A DNA stretch of 64,000 nt from Thiobius zoothamnicola (GCA_963678215.1 OY782758.1:1116001-1180000), one strand, 5' to 3'. Counted from the first letter of the stretch, positions 41,945-51,395 are shown. Notes: a model not told the origin generated them from the sequence alone. Program-made: numbers and translations.

Positions 41945-42070
41945 TTATATCTTCTCGCTATTGAGGAAGAACCAAGCTAAAAAATTATATAATAAAATAC
42001 GTAGAATAAATTTAGAAATATATAGAAATGCCTTAATAAGAAACATCTTTTTATTTTGTCGGATATTCAT
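41945..42070 (-). CDS. 41-residue membrane micro-protein
   Basis: A short gene with its own transcription and translation signals. ATG 42070 is preceded by GAGGAG. A sigma-70-type promoter lies upstream at 42113-42141 and two terminators downstream. The peptide begins MNIRQNKKMFLIKAFLYISK and continues into the hydrophobic FILRILLYNFLAWFFL, ending NSEKI. That is a basic N-terminus plus one membrane helix. The ribosome site is inside a stem (ACTCTC/GAGAGT), so translation may be regulated. I know no family. Such peptides can be toxins of type I systems or small membrane regulators; no antisense partner is obvious. Confidence 0.6.
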   Translation of the reverse strand: MNIRQNKKMFLIKAFLYISKFILRILLYNFLAWFFLNSEKI

Positions 42071-42078
42071 AATGCACT

Positions 42079-42100
42079 CTCCTCATTTAGAGAGTCGCAC
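42079..42100 (-). promoter_or_regulatory. Hairpin covering the ribosome site of the micro-protein gene
   Basis: ACTCTC and GAGAGT form six base pairs around TAAATGAG, enclosing the GAGGAG ribosome site 9 bases before the ATG. It would hide the site unless melted or displaced. Confidence 0.5.
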
Positions 42101-42112
42101 AAGAACCAGCTA

Positions 42113-42141
42113 AGCATAACCGAATTAGTATAGTTAATCAA
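42113..42141 (-). promoter_or_regulatory. Sigma-70-type promoter of the micro-protein gene
   Basis: Read on the minus strand: TTGATT (42136-42141), 17-base spacer, TATGCT (42113-42118). It would start RNA near 42105, about 35 bases before the start codon. Confidence 0.55.
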
Positions 42142-42209
42142 CAACACACAATCTGAGATAAAGCATTCTTCATAAAGGCAGCATTAGCACAAATCCCGGT
42201 CTATTGATT

Positions 42210-42241
42210 ACCAATAAAAAAGCCCCGATAAAATCGGGGCT
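42210..42241 (-). terminator. Intrinsic terminator of the TIG lipoprotein gene
   Basis: AGCCCCGAT-ttt-ATCGGGGCT followed by TTTTTTATTGG on the minus strand, 25 bases after the gene's stop. A compact strong terminator. Confidence 0.88.
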
Positions 42242-42266
42242 AATATCAAAGCTTAAGACTTAGGAA

Positions 42267-44477
42267 TCAGAATGGACAACCATTCGCATCCAACTCACAA
42301 TGCTGACAGGCACCCTGATAAGTGAATGCACCTGTCGCTGTCACGTCCTGGCCATCTCCATTCACAACCACGACATCCACAGCTGAACCTGCGGTACCTG
42401 ACGGTGTAATCGCAGTGATTTGCGTGGACGAGTCAACAGTCACGCCAGAGGCGGCTTGTCCATCCACCGTAACGCTGAGCGATCCACCAGTCACATAATT
42501 GACGCCAGTAATCGTCAGTTGGGTACCACCCGCCTCAGAGCCTGTAGCTGGGCTGATTGAATCAATCAGTGGCCCTGAACCATCTGTATAAGTAAATGCG
42601 CCTACAGATGTTACAACTTGACCATCTCCATTAGTGACCTTCACATCCACAGCTGCCCCCGCAGTGCCTGATGGCGTGGTCGCAGTGATTTGCGTAGCTG
42701 AATCCACAGTCACGCCAGTGGCAACTTCTCCGCCCACCGTAACCTTGAGATACTCACCCGCCACAAAATTGGCACCACTGATCGTCAACTGGGTGCCTCC
42801 TGCTTCAGGGCCTGCGGAAGGACTCACACCAGCGACTGTTACAACTGAATCTAACGCGACATAAGTGAATGCGCCTGCTGCTGTTATAACCAGGCCATCC
42901 CCATTGGTGACTACCACATCCACGACTGAACCCGCAGTACCTGGTGGCGTAGTCACCGTGATTTGCGTGGCTGAATCCACAGTCACGCCAGTAGCTGCCT
43001 GTCCGCCCACCGCAACGTTGAGCGAATCCCCCTCCCCAAAGTTAGTACCACTGATCGTCAACTGAGTACCACCCGCTTCAGTACCCGCTAAAGGATTGAC
43101 TGAGGTGATTGTTGGGACATCCCCTGTTACATAGGTGAATGCCCCTTCAGCTATCGCAATCTGACCATCGCCGTTGACAACCACAACATCAACATCCCCA
43201 GCGGTACCCGGCGGCGTAGTGGCTGTAATTTGTGTAGGTGAAGCCCATGTCACATTAGAAGCGAAATTATCCTCTGCGACGACAGAAGCAAGATTGCCGC
43301 CCACCACCACGCCGAGCGAATCACCCGCCACAAAATTGGTGCCAGTAATGGTCAAATCAGTTCCGCCTGTCTCAGAACCTGCAGAGGGACTAATTGAAAC
43401 AACCGTTGAGACCACCTCTACCGCCACATAAGTCAGTGCATCTGCAAATGTCACAGCTTGGCCATCACCATTTGTCAACACCACATCGACGACTGAGCCA
43501 GCATCACCAGACGGCGCAGTCACTCTAACCTGTGTGGAGGAATCAACAGTGACAACGGTTGCGGCATTTTCACCCACCATAACGGCTAGAGATTCACCCG
43601 CCTCATAGCCAGTGCCGATAATCACGAATTCAAACTCACCTGCTGCAGAACCCGCCGAAGGAAAAATTGAGTTGATCTTCGGAGTTGAGACAGTTGAACT
43701 GGTATTTTCTTGACCAGGACTACCATCCGGGTTACTCCCAAGACCACCTTGAACTGAATCGGTGACGTCGGAATCATCGTTAATATTGTCGTTGCCGCTA
43801 AGGCCGTCCAATGCGTCTTTAAAATCACCCGAACTCAGATCAGGAGAATCCTCCAGGATATCAATGACGCCACTAATATCCTCACCAGTATTGGTCATAT
43901 CAAGCTGTGAAATACCCGCCAGCACGGTGCCGTACCAACCTTCAGGATTATTCTGTGCTGGCGTCGTAGATAAATCAGTAGGCTGCACTGAGGTGATATC
44001 CAAAGCACTGAGGCCAAAATTATCTGCGACCGAATTGTTAAAATTCTCCGCATTCGCTTCTATACCCCCTGAAGCCGCCTCCGCTTTTCGCACCGCTATC
44101 TCAGTCAATGGGGTCACGATAAATGTTGTTCCGCCAGCAAAACGTTTTGCGGAACGCAAAGTCAATCCGCTTGCATCCACAGTCCCGGCTGTCGCCTCAT
44201 CTTCATAGCTACCACCCGTACATTCGACATAGCCGACGCCGGAAAAAGCCACATTACCGAAATCAACGAAGCCATTCACCGTTTCGCCTGCGGCGGCCAA
44301 CTGGGTATTGTTGTCTGCGCGGAACAATCGGCATTCGGAACCAGTGATTGGGCCTTTAGCGACATAGGCGTTAACCGGGCCAGTGATATCATCAGCGCAT
44401 GCGTTTAGTAATAAGGGCAAGGCAGCAATTAATGATGCTTTACGCATAGTCCCCACAATTGACGTAACCTTCAACAC
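42267..44477 (-). CDS. TIG-repeat lipoprotein
   Basis: A 736-residue cell-surface lipoprotein. The start is GTG 44477, set by AGGAG eight bases upstream; ATG 44447 is a second choice. The lipobox LLLNAC is at about residue 27. The N-terminal half (residues 30-270) ends with an acidic Asp/Asn-rich linker (GNDNINDDSDVTDSVQGG). Five IPT/TIG immunoglobulin-like repeats of about 85-95 residues follow, each opening like SPSAGSEAGGTQLTISGTNF and closing NGDGQ...GAFTY. Their DNA copies are similar enough to allow recombination. The C-terminus has three cysteines (CQHCELDANGCPF). TIG folds serve adhesion or spacing. It stands alone and has its own terminator. Confidence 0.82.
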   Translation of the reverse strand: MLKVTSIVGTMRKASLIAALPLLLNACADDITGPVNAYVAKGPITGSECRLFRADNNTQLAAAGETVNGFVDFGNVAFSGVGYVECTGGSYEDEATAGTVDASGLTLRSAKRFAGGTTFIVTPLTEIAVRKAEAASGGIEANAENFNNSVADNFGLSALDITSVQPTDLSTTPAQNNPEGWYGTVLAGISQLDMTNTGEDISGVIDILEDSPDLSSGDFKDALDGLSGNDNINDDSDVTDSVQGGLGSNPDGSPGQENTSSTVSTPKINSIFPSAGSAAGEFEFVIIGTGYEAGESLAVMVGENAATVVTVDSSTQVRVTAPSGDAGSVVDVVLTNGDGQAVTFADALTYVAVEVVSTVVSISPSAGSETGGTDLTITGTNFVAGDSLGVVVGGNLASVVAEDNFASNVTWASPTQITATTPPGTAGDVDVVVVNGDGQIAIAEGAFTYVTGDVPTITSVNPLAGTEAGGTQLTISGTNFGEGDSLNVAVGGQAATGVTVDSATQITVTTPPGTAGSVVDVVVTNGDGLVITAAGAFTYVALDSVVTVAGVSPSAGPEAGGTQLTISGANFVAGEYLKVTVGGEVATGVTVDSATQITATTPSGTAGAAVDVKVTNGDGQVVTSVGAFTYTDGSGPLIDSISPATGSEAGGTQLTITGVNYVTGGSLSVTVDGQAASGVTVDSSTQITAITPSGTAGSAVDVVVVNGDGQDVTATGAFTYQGACQHCELDANGCPF

Positions 44478-44964
44478 GAAAGTTCTCCTGTTAAGCTTTG
44501 ATTTTCAAGGTTGCTAGTGCCCTGCGCCACATAACTCTATCAGTTAGCTAAAGTTATTATGTGGGGCTCACATCGTGACCTTATAGGCGGAAAAGCGGCG
44601 ATTTTACTCAGATTGTATAGAGCTAAAAATAAAACCGCAACTCAAATTAATGAGATGTTATTCGTATAACAAAAGGGATTCGCAGTTATCATTTTATCAT
44701 GATTAATATAGTCAGAAGCCTGATCGTGACATAGGTCATGGTTTGTGCAATTTACCAGGCCAACCTGAGAAACTATAATTTGCCTCCTGCTCTCATTAAA
44801 AAAGGTGAATCAACACACAGAATAATCATGGGCTGGAATAATATTATGCACCATATAGTATTACAAAAATGAGGTTCCTAAATCAGCAAAATCTATCAAC
44901 CTCTCCACATTCACAAAGATTAAAGCATTCATCCGATATCGATGGGTTGATATAGAAAGCTACC
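44478..44964. other. Intergenic region, 487 bases
   Basis: AT-rich sequence between the TIG lipoprotein and the DUF2062 gene, holding the upstream region of the former. No gene, repeat or hairpin stands out on either strand. Confidence 0.6.
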
Positions 44965-45471
44965 TCATTGTCTCCGTTTCTTTTTATACCGCTGCACCAC
45001 ATACCAACGCCAATAAGCTCTCATGCTAATATAACCGGCCAAACCAAGCATGACACCCACTAACAAGCTGCCCGTGTATAACGGCAGCCAGATGCTGCTC
45101 AATTGATTCATAATCCATTCTATGCTCGGTTCAAATTCAGCGATCTCCGAGGATTCCCCTAACAGCCAAATACCAACAATATAGTTGAAGTAAAAAAAGG
45201 GCGGTATGGTCAATGGATTCGTCAGCCAAACTAAGGCGACCGATATTGGCAAGTTCGCCCGCGCCAGTATGGCTGTTATCGTCGCAGCGATCATTTGAAA
45301 CGGCACTGGAATCATCGCCCAGAACAACCCTGACGCAACAGCGCCGGAAACGGAGCGCCTGTTCAAATGAAACAAATTGGCATCAAAGAAGCGGGAGAAT
45401 ATCGCCAAATATTTATGCGTTCTTATGGTTTCTGGATCGGGAGCATAACGTTTGATCAGTTTCTTTGGCAT
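44965..45471 (-). CDS. DUF2062 membrane protein
   Basis: A 168-residue inner-membrane protein, MPKKLIKRYAPDPETIRTHK..., with about three helices. The DUF2062 signature is FHLNRRSVSGAVASGLFWAMIPVPFQM followed by LPISVALVWLTNPLTIPPFFYF. These proteins are widespread and of unknown function, often near comEC or lipid A genes in gammaproteobacteria, as here, where comEC is divergent. No regulatory site was seen. Confidence 0.87.
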   Translation of the reverse strand: MPKKLIKRYAPDPETIRTHKYLAIFSRFFDANLFHLNRRSVSGAVASGLFWAMIPVPFQMIAATITAILARANLPISVALVWLTNPLTIPPFFYFNYIVGIWLLGESSEIAEFEPSIEWIMNQLSSIWLPLYTGSLLVGVMLGLAGYISMRAYWRWYVVQRYKKKRRQ

Positions 45472-45565
45472 AGATGCGTGTTATGAATCTCAGATTCAGG
45501 CTCTAAATGATGAAGAAATACGCTCAATTAAATCGGCTATGGAGGCAAAAATGCGCACAGGCTAA

Positions 45566-47923
45566 GTGCGCCATCATACGCGAAAAAAACCGTTGAATGC
45601 ATTTAACCATGCCATCCCGCTAAGCGCATTAGCCTTACTCTCTGGCTCCTGGGCTTTCCAGCAATCATCCACCTTACCTGGTTGGTTCGCAATAAGCCTG
45701 GGCGCAGGCTGTTTAGCTGTTAGCATCCTACTCCGCTCACCCTATTGGCTCATGGCGGGTATAGTCGGATGGTTATGGGCAGCGAACTACGCCATTTGGC
45801 ATGCGCCGCCAGCCATTAACCATTTGGACATACGCGAGAATTACCAAGCCATCGGGATCGTCAGCAGTTTGCCGGAAGCACGGAGTAACCATATCCGCTT
45901 CCAATTTCGCGTCAGTCAACTGAACTCCACCCAACAATCACGACATGGCGACTGGCTGCTACAGGTCAAATGGTATCAGCCTCAAATACCCGCAGTAAAA
46001 GTTGGCGAGCAGTGGCGACTCAGCTTACGGATTAAACCCGTACACGGCTACCGCAACCCTGGCGGATGGGATTACGATGCTTGGTTATACCACCAAGGGG
46101 TTCGTTATACCGCTTATGTCAAATCGAGCGAAACCGCGCAGTTGATAGCGGCAAACCAGTGCTGTTGGCTCAACAAGCAACGCGAATACCTGCGCGAAAG
46201 GATCAACAAGCTGAATTTAAGTGCGGACAGTAAGGGCATCATATTGGCTTTGACGGTGGGTGATAAAAGCGGATTATCGAACGAGACTAAACAACAATTC
46301 CGATTAACCGGGACCAGCCACCTCATGGCGATATCCGGTTTGCATATCGGCCTCGTCGCTGGGCTGGTCGCCGGTATAGTGAGTGGATTGTGGCGGCGAA
46401 CACCCTTTTTGTGCGCACGTTACCCGGCAATGCTGGCAGGCGTATCAGCCGGGTTGGCGGCAGCTTGCTTATACGCCCTGTTATCCGGGTTGGGATTACC
46501 CGCGCAACGCGCCTTGATCATGTTGACGGTCGCCGCCGTCGCCTTGCTTCAGCGCAAACCATGCCGACCCTTTGATATCCTTGCGCTAGCCGCAATCGCG
46601 GTTTGCCTTTATCAACCCAACGCCGTATTGGCAGGCGGCTTTTGGCTATCCTTCACCGCAGTCGCCGCGATTTTAATCCTGTTGGCGCAAACCCAGTCAC
46701 GCCATTGGATGACTCGCGCACTACTCGTGCAACTGGGCATCAGCCTCGCCTTGTATCCCATACTCTTGCTATTTGGCATGAGCAGCCACCTATTAGCGCC
46801 ACTCGTTAACCTAATCCTGGTGCCGATATTCACTGTCCTTATCGTACCCGTCAGCTTATTCAGCATCGCATGGCTTGCTGTTTTCGATTGGCCAGGGGAA
46901 ATACTGACTCTGCTAGGCCATGGCCTGGACTGGTTGATCATCCTGCTCAGCTTTTTTGCAAAACTGGATAATTTTCAGATCCATACTTCGGCGAAACCCT
47001 GGTGGCTATACGCCGCATTACTTTCCGGCATCCTGATATTGCTTGCGCCAGTTAAATGGCGCTGGCGATTGATTGGCGTCTGCCTGTTCGGTTTTGGCCA
47101 TATACCAACCAAGCCATACATCGCACCTGGCGACTACCAAATCACCTTGCTTGACGTGGGCCAGGGCCTCAGCGCGGTCATTCAAACTCACCGCCATACC
47201 CTGGTTTATGATACCGGCGCAGCTTATTCCAGCGGCTTTAATTTAGCGGATAGCGTACTAACGCCCTATTTACGTCATCAAAACATCCAACAGATTGATA
47301 CGATGATTATCAGCCATGGCGACAATGACCATGCAGGAGCCGCCACTTATCTGTTAGACAAAATACCAGTGACCCGCCTCCTGTCCGGCGAGCCGCATCG
47401 CTTGCCGATGGCCAGCCAACCATGCCAAGCCAATCATACCTGGACTTGGGATGGGGTGACTTTCACACTTTTGCATCCGGGACAACCTGACGGCGGAAAA
47501 TCAAAACCTAAAAGCAACAATTTAAGCTGCATTCTTATCGTCAGTAATTCAGTGGGCAACACCTTGTTGCCCGGTGATATTGAAAAACGCATGGAATACC
47601 AACTCATGCCTGCCCTCATGCGACACGCGCCTTACCGCGTTGTCGTGGCCCCGCACCATGGCAGCAACAGTTCATCCTCATCAACTTTCACCAAAATCAC
47701 CCAAGCCGAACAGGTCTTACACCCTGTCGGCGCTTATAACCGCTATCGGTTCCCACACAAACAAGTATTAAAACGCTGGGCAGCGGAAGGCGCACAGAAT
47801 TGGCGGACAGACCAATCCGGGGCGATACAATTTCATTTCGCCCGGCAGGAAGGACTACTCGGCCCTTTCCAACATCAAGTTGACCATAAAAGATACTGGC
47901 ACTTTCCGATGTTGAAGCATTAG
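45566..47923 (+). CDS. comEC: DNA internalisation-related competence protein ComEC/Rec2
   Basis: A 785-residue polytopic protein that forms the inner-membrane channel for DNA uptake in natural transformation. It begins at GTG 45566 with an AGGCTAA site. The N-terminal DUF4131-like region is followed by an OB-fold (residues ~85-170), then the competence membrane domain (GTSHLMAISGLHIGLVAGLV, GLGLPAQRALIMLTVA). The C-terminal metallo-beta-lactamase domain has the motif ISHGDNDHAG and APHHGSNSSSS. It is full length. No other competence gene lies nearby. It overlaps the convergent fkpB-like gene by four bases. Confidence 0.92.
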   Translation: MRHHTRKKPLNAFNHAIPLSALALLSGSWAFQQSSTLPGWFAISLGAGCLAVSILLRSPYWLMAGIVGWLWAANYAIWHAPPAINHLDIRENYQAIGIVSSLPEARSNHIRFQFRVSQLNSTQQSRHGDWLLQVKWYQPQIPAVKVGEQWRLSLRIKPVHGYRNPGGWDYDAWLYHQGVRYTAYVKSSETAQLIAANQCCWLNKQREYLRERINKLNLSADSKGIILALTVGDKSGLSNETKQQFRLTGTSHLMAISGLHIGLVAGLVAGIVSGLWRRTPFLCARYPAMLAGVSAGLAAACLYALLSGLGLPAQRALIMLTVAAVALLQRKPCRPFDILALAAIAVCLYQPNAVLAGGFWLSFTAVAAILILLAQTQSRHWMTRALLVQLGISLALYPILLLFGMSSHLLAPLVNLILVPIFTVLIVPVSLFSIAWLAVFDWPGEILTLLGHGLDWLIILLSFFAKLDNFQIHTSAKPWWLYAALLSGILILLAPVKWRWRLIGVCLFGFGHIPTKPYIAPGDYQITLLDVGQGLSAVIQTHRHTLVYDTGAAYSSGFNLADSVLTPYLRHQNIQQIDTMIISHGDNDHAGAATYLLDKIPVTRLLSGEPHRLPMASQPCQANHTWTWDGVTFTLLHPGQPDGGKSKPKSNNLSCILIVSNSVGNTLLPGDIEKRMEYQLMPALMRHAPYRVVVAPHHGSNSSSSSTFTKITQAEQVLHPVGAYNRYRFPHKQVLKRWAAEGAQNWRTDQSGAIQFHFARQEGLLGPFQHQVDHKRYWHFPMLKH

Positions 47924-48360
47924 CTGTTGACATCCAATATCTTCACCTTAAAAACCACTTCCCGCCCAGACATGGGATGATTGAAATCGACAATGACCCG
48001 ATCAGTGTGTACCTCGCGCACAACTCCCATTGTCTGCTCACCTGCTGGCGTGGCGAAGGCGATGACCTGATCAACTTCTGGCTCAATCGCTTTGAAATCG
48101 TCAAATCCCATCGCTTGAATCAAGCCCGGATCAGAATCACCAAACGCTTGTTCCGGCGTCAACGTCAACACCTGTTCATCACCCACCTGAAGGCCATATA
48201 ACGCCATTTCCATGGTGGGTTGAAAGGTTTTATCCCCCATTTGGAAAGTCAGCGGCTGCTCATTGAAAGTCGAAACAGCCTCGGTTCCATCCATTAACGA
48301 AAGTGAGAAATGGAGCGTAACGGTTGATCCGGGCAGAATTTCAGTTTGAATAGATTTCAT
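47920..48360 (-). CDS. fkpB: FKBP-type peptidyl-prolyl isomerase (SlpA/FkpB-like)
   Basis: A 146-residue cytoplasmic cis-trans prolyl isomerase. Family motifs: TVTLHFSLSLMDGTEAVST, the insert flap region (TPEQAFGDSDPGLIQAM), and DFNHPMSGREVVFKVKILDV near the end. The FKBP core is split by an IF chaperone domain as in SlyD/SlpA, but without the SlyD histidine tail. That, and the short length, favour FkpB. In many genomes it lies beside ispH; here it does not. Confidence 0.87.
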   Translation of the reverse strand: MKSIQTEILPGSTVTLHFSLSLMDGTEAVSTFNEQPLTFQMGDKTFQPTMEMALYGLQVGDEQVLTLTPEQAFGDSDPGLIQAMGFDDFKAIEPEVDQVIAFATPAGEQTMGVVREVHTDRVIVDFNHPMSGREVVFKVKILDVNS

Positions 48361-48398
48361 TGGCGCAACATCTTAACGATACGATTTATCAATGCTCT

Positions 48399-48562
48399 AG
48401 GGGCTGTTCTCAATTACCTGAACAAGCGAGATTGCGTACTATTTTTCGTGCTGACAAGGCGCAATGAGGAAAGAATAGCGGCTCTATTATGACGAATTGT
48501 AACGCAGTCAGCGCGGCAAAGCGCCGCAAGGTCGCTGTGAACGGTGATTGAAAACAGCCCCT
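48399..48562. repeat. MITE-like element with 16-bp terminal inverted repeats
   Basis: AGGGGCTGTTCTCAAT (48399-48414) and ATTGAAAACAGCCCCT (48547-48562) are inverted repeats with one mismatch. The 164-base element contains internal hairpins (GCGGC AAAGC GCCGC) and no gene. The GGGGCTGTTNTCAAT end and internal GACTGCGTTAC-type sequence look like a family of non-autonomous repeats dispersed in proteobacterial genomes. Mobilising transposase unknown. A target duplication is not evident. Confidence 0.68.
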
Positions 48563-48574
48563 GGGATAACGACA

Positions 48575-49111
48575 CTATAAATCTTTTCGCCAAGTCACTT
48601 CCTCGCCACCCTGCTGTCGCGCAAGCGTGCGCCCAATGACAAACAGCAAATCAGAGAGTCGATTAAGATATCCAAGAACCAATGGATTCACTGGTTCATC
48701 CAGAGCGACATAAGTCCGTTCTGCGCGTCGGCAAATGGCGCGCGCATAATGACAGTAGGCCGCCGCCGTATTACCGCCAGGCAGAATAAATTCTTTTAAC
48801 GAAGGCAATGCCGCGTTCAATGCATCCAACCATTGCTCCAATTGGTCAATCCAAGCTTGGCGAGCAAATTGATGCCCCGGCATCGACAATTCGCCACCAA
48901 TATCAAACAGCCGATGTTGGATGGCACATAACATGGTTTCAATGGATGGCGGCAACTCCCCTTGCGAACGCAGAATACCTATCATGCTATTGAGTTCGTC
49001 AATTTCCCCCATCGCCTGAATACGCAGGCTATCTTTACGCACTCGCTCGCCATTCGCCAGACCCGTGTCTCCGTCATCCCCCGTTCTGGTGTAAATTTTA
49101 CTGAGGCGCAT
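48575..49111 (-). CDS. Cob(I)alamin adenosyltransferase, PduO type
   Basis: A 178-residue ATP:corrinoid adenosyltransferase making adenosylcobalamin. Signatures: MRLSKIYTRTGDDGDTGLANGERV (ATP-binding N-terminus), GEIDELNSMIGILRS, and FILPGGNTAAAYCHYARAICRRAERTYV. Full length for the PduO/MMAB class. It follows the BtuB-type receptor gene by two bases, so uptake and adenosylation of corrinoid are made together and both would come under the upstream cobalamin riboswitch. Confidence 0.93.
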   Translation of the reverse strand: MRLSKIYTRTGDDGDTGLANGERVRKDSLRIQAMGEIDELNSMIGILRSQGELPPSIETMLCAIQHRLFDIGGELSMPGHQFARQAWIDQLEQWLDALNAALPSLKEFILPGGNTAAAYCHYARAICRRAERTYVALDEPVNPLVLGYLNRLSDLLFVIGRTLARQQGGEEVTWRKDL

Positions 49112-49113
49112 CG

Positions 49114-50892
49114 TTAATTCAGCACATATTGTAATTCGAGACCGATAAAGCGCCCCTGAGCCGGATAACCGCTGGCTAACTCGTAATGCTCATCGAACAC
49201 ATTATGCAATTTGGCTTTCAGCTTGGAGGTCTGATTCAGCGGATAAACCGCCTGAATATCCCAGGTCGTGTAAGGAGCCAGACTGATGTCAGAGAACCGT
49301 GAGTCCTGCCGTTCACTGGCGTAGGTTCCCTGTAGCGCTAACCAGGACTGGTCAACTTGATAACGAAGAGCGGTATTGATTTTATTTTGCGCCCGTCGCG
49401 GCAGATCGGTTTTTTGATCCAGATTGATTGCATCCTGATAGACATAGTCAAACGACCAATTCCAACGCCCCAATTGTTGCTGATAACTCAGCTCCATACC
49501 TTGAATACGAGCCTTTTCAACTTGTTCAATCGTGTAAGTAACCGGATCACTTTCAATCAAATCGTCAATTTCCGTGTAGTAACCCGTCAAACTCGTCTTG
49601 GCCTTTGGGGAAAATTGATAACGCAAACCAATTTCACTATTTATCGCAGATTCCGGTTCAAAGGCTGGATTGCCCCCAAACCCATATAAATCATTCGCTG
49701 AGGGCGTGCGAAAAGCCGTGCCCAAATTAGCGTGCAAGTGGGTGGCCGAATCAAGTTGATAACCCGCTGCGGCACTCCAGGTGACATGCTGTCCATAACG
49801 TTCATGTTCAGTCAATCGCGCGCCGCCCTGCAATCGCATAGCCTGATGACGCCAAGTATCGTGCAGATAAAACTCAACCGTTTGGTCCGTCTCATCATAA
49901 CGGGTCCCGAAAGACAGCAACTCAGTACGTTGATTGGATAATGTCACCCCGGTCACCAGATTATGCCAACCCCCTAAACTGATATTGTGCTGCCAATCCA
50001 GGCTGTCACGCACCGTATCCGCATAATCATTGGATTGGTTCTCGGCCATTTTATCCAGCGTGCGGCTGACTAATAAACGGCTATCCCAAGCATCACTGAA
50101 CACTTGATCGTACACGATTCGTGACACGCTGTTATGAGCATCATGATCAACCGGGTTCAAGGAAAAATCCAGATATTCAACCACCCCTTGCGTTTGGAAA
50201 TGCGTCACCTCCAATGAACTGTTGTCAAAATCGATGCCAAATGCGCCCTGCAAAGTATGATTCTGGTATCCACGATCCATGGTTGATGCCTGATGAGAGG
50301 GATAACCATTCGTGCTTCGGCGACTGACGCCAAAAGAGGTGAACACATCGCCCTGCCGTTGACGCAATAGCGTCGAAACATGGGATGTATCATCAGAACC
50401 CAACCCCGCGCTCAGACTGGCCATTGAAGCATTATCCCGGGGCCGGGTGAATATCTGAACCACGCCACCAATCGCAGATGAACCGTATAACGTAGACGCC
50501 GCTCCCCTGGACACCTCAATACGCTGAATGTGTTCGGGCATGAGATGTTGCAAAGCCGTCGCGCCGGTCGTGCCTGACTGTAGCGGCACACCATCCAATA
50601 TGATTAAGGTATGATCGCTCGCCGTACCGCGCATGAATAATGAACTGACTTGGCCCGGCCCACCATTACGCCCAATTTGCAGACCGGGAATGCGTTGCAA
50701 AACCTCGGTCACATCTCCCGCTTGCATGGCTTGAATGTCATCATGTCGTAAGGTCGTCGTGGAATGTAACGCACGCTGACTCGGTTCAGCATAACGACTG
50801 GCGGTAACGACAATGTCGTCCAGTTGCGTCACGTCAGCATAGCTGGACCATGACGCAAAGAAAATGATGGCAGTGATCAGTATTCGATGCAT
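49114..50892 (-). CDS. btuB: BtuB-type TonB-dependent cobalamin receptor
   Basis: A 592-residue outer-membrane receptor. The signal peptide MHRILITAIIFFASWSSYA is followed by a TonB box (LDDIVVTASR), the plug domain (RIPGLQIGRNGGPGQVSSLF, IEVSRGAASTLYGSSAIGGV), and a beta-barrel with alternating aromatics, ending GLELQYVLN. The riboswitch upstream and the adenosyltransferase downstream favour corrinoid as ligand over a siderophore. No btuCDF genes lie adjacent. Confidence 0.9.
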   Translation of the reverse strand: MHRILITAIIFFASWSSYADVTQLDDIVVTASRYAEPSQRALHSTTTLRHDDIQAMQAGDVTEVLQRIPGLQIGRNGGPGQVSSLFMRGTASDHTLIILDGVPLQSGTTGATALQHLMPEHIQRIEVSRGAASTLYGSSAIGGVVQIFTRPRDNASMASLSAGLGSDDTSHVSTLLRQRQGDVFTSFGVSRRSTNGYPSHQASTMDRGYQNHTLQGAFGIDFDNSSLEVTHFQTQGVVEYLDFSLNPVDHDAHNSVSRIVYDQVFSDAWDSRLLVSRTLDKMAENQSNDYADTVRDSLDWQHNISLGGWHNLVTGVTLSNQRTELLSFGTRYDETDQTVEFYLHDTWRHQAMRLQGGARLTEHERYGQHVTWSAAAGYQLDSATHLHANLGTAFRTPSANDLYGFGGNPAFEPESAINSEIGLRYQFSPKAKTSLTGYYTEIDDLIESDPVTYTIEQVEKARIQGMELSYQQQLGRWNWSFDYVYQDAINLDQKTDLPRRAQNKINTALRYQVDQSWLALQGTYASERQDSRFSDISLAPYTTWDIQAVYPLNQTSKLKAKLHNVFDEHYELASGYPAQGRFIGLELQYVLN

Positions 50893-50994
50893 GATTAGTT
50901 CCGGAAGCGCCCACCGCGCCTGAGTTTACAGTCAAATTGAAGCTCAGGACTGGTTCCGGACTGACATGTTGAACGTGCTGAACGATATGAAGAA

Positions 50995-51160
50995 ATACCG
51001 CGCATACAGGCCGACTATCTGGCTATAAAGCAACACCAGACGCAAACCAAACTAAACAGCTTAGGGAAAACGCTAACATGATCACCGTTGCGGGGGCAGC
51101 GCCGGACTTGTGCTTAATCACGCACCAGCTTCCCATTTAACCTTATTACCTCCAGGCAAT
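50995..51160 (-). promoter_or_regulatory. Cobalamin riboswitch
   Basis: On the minus strand, upstream of the btuB gene, the characteristic parts appear in order: AAATGGGAAGCTGGTGCGTG, then AGTCCGGCGCTGCCCCCGCAACGG, then further down GCCAGATAGTCGGCCTG, the B12-box-like segment. This is the adenosylcobalamin aptamer. Between aptamer and start (50893-50994) lies a stem with CCTGAG and CTCAGG arms that may form the expression platform. When cobalamin is bound, expression of receptor and adenosyltransferase should fall. Confidence 0.9.
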
Positions 51161-51395
51161 AAGCGATCCAATGAGCATGAGCGGCGATACTAACGGGGGG
51201 AAATAACAGAGTCAAACAAAATAAATGACTTCTGGGTGGTTGACGAAAATTTTCACGCCAAATAAACAAGGGTTTTATGCGTCCTGAGAGCACGGCAGCC
51301 TACGCAATAGCAGACTCTATAAGGTTCTTCACAAATACCAGAGACGGATAAAAGACCTGTAAGAGGGCATGAAAATTTTTGCGAATCGCCTTAAT

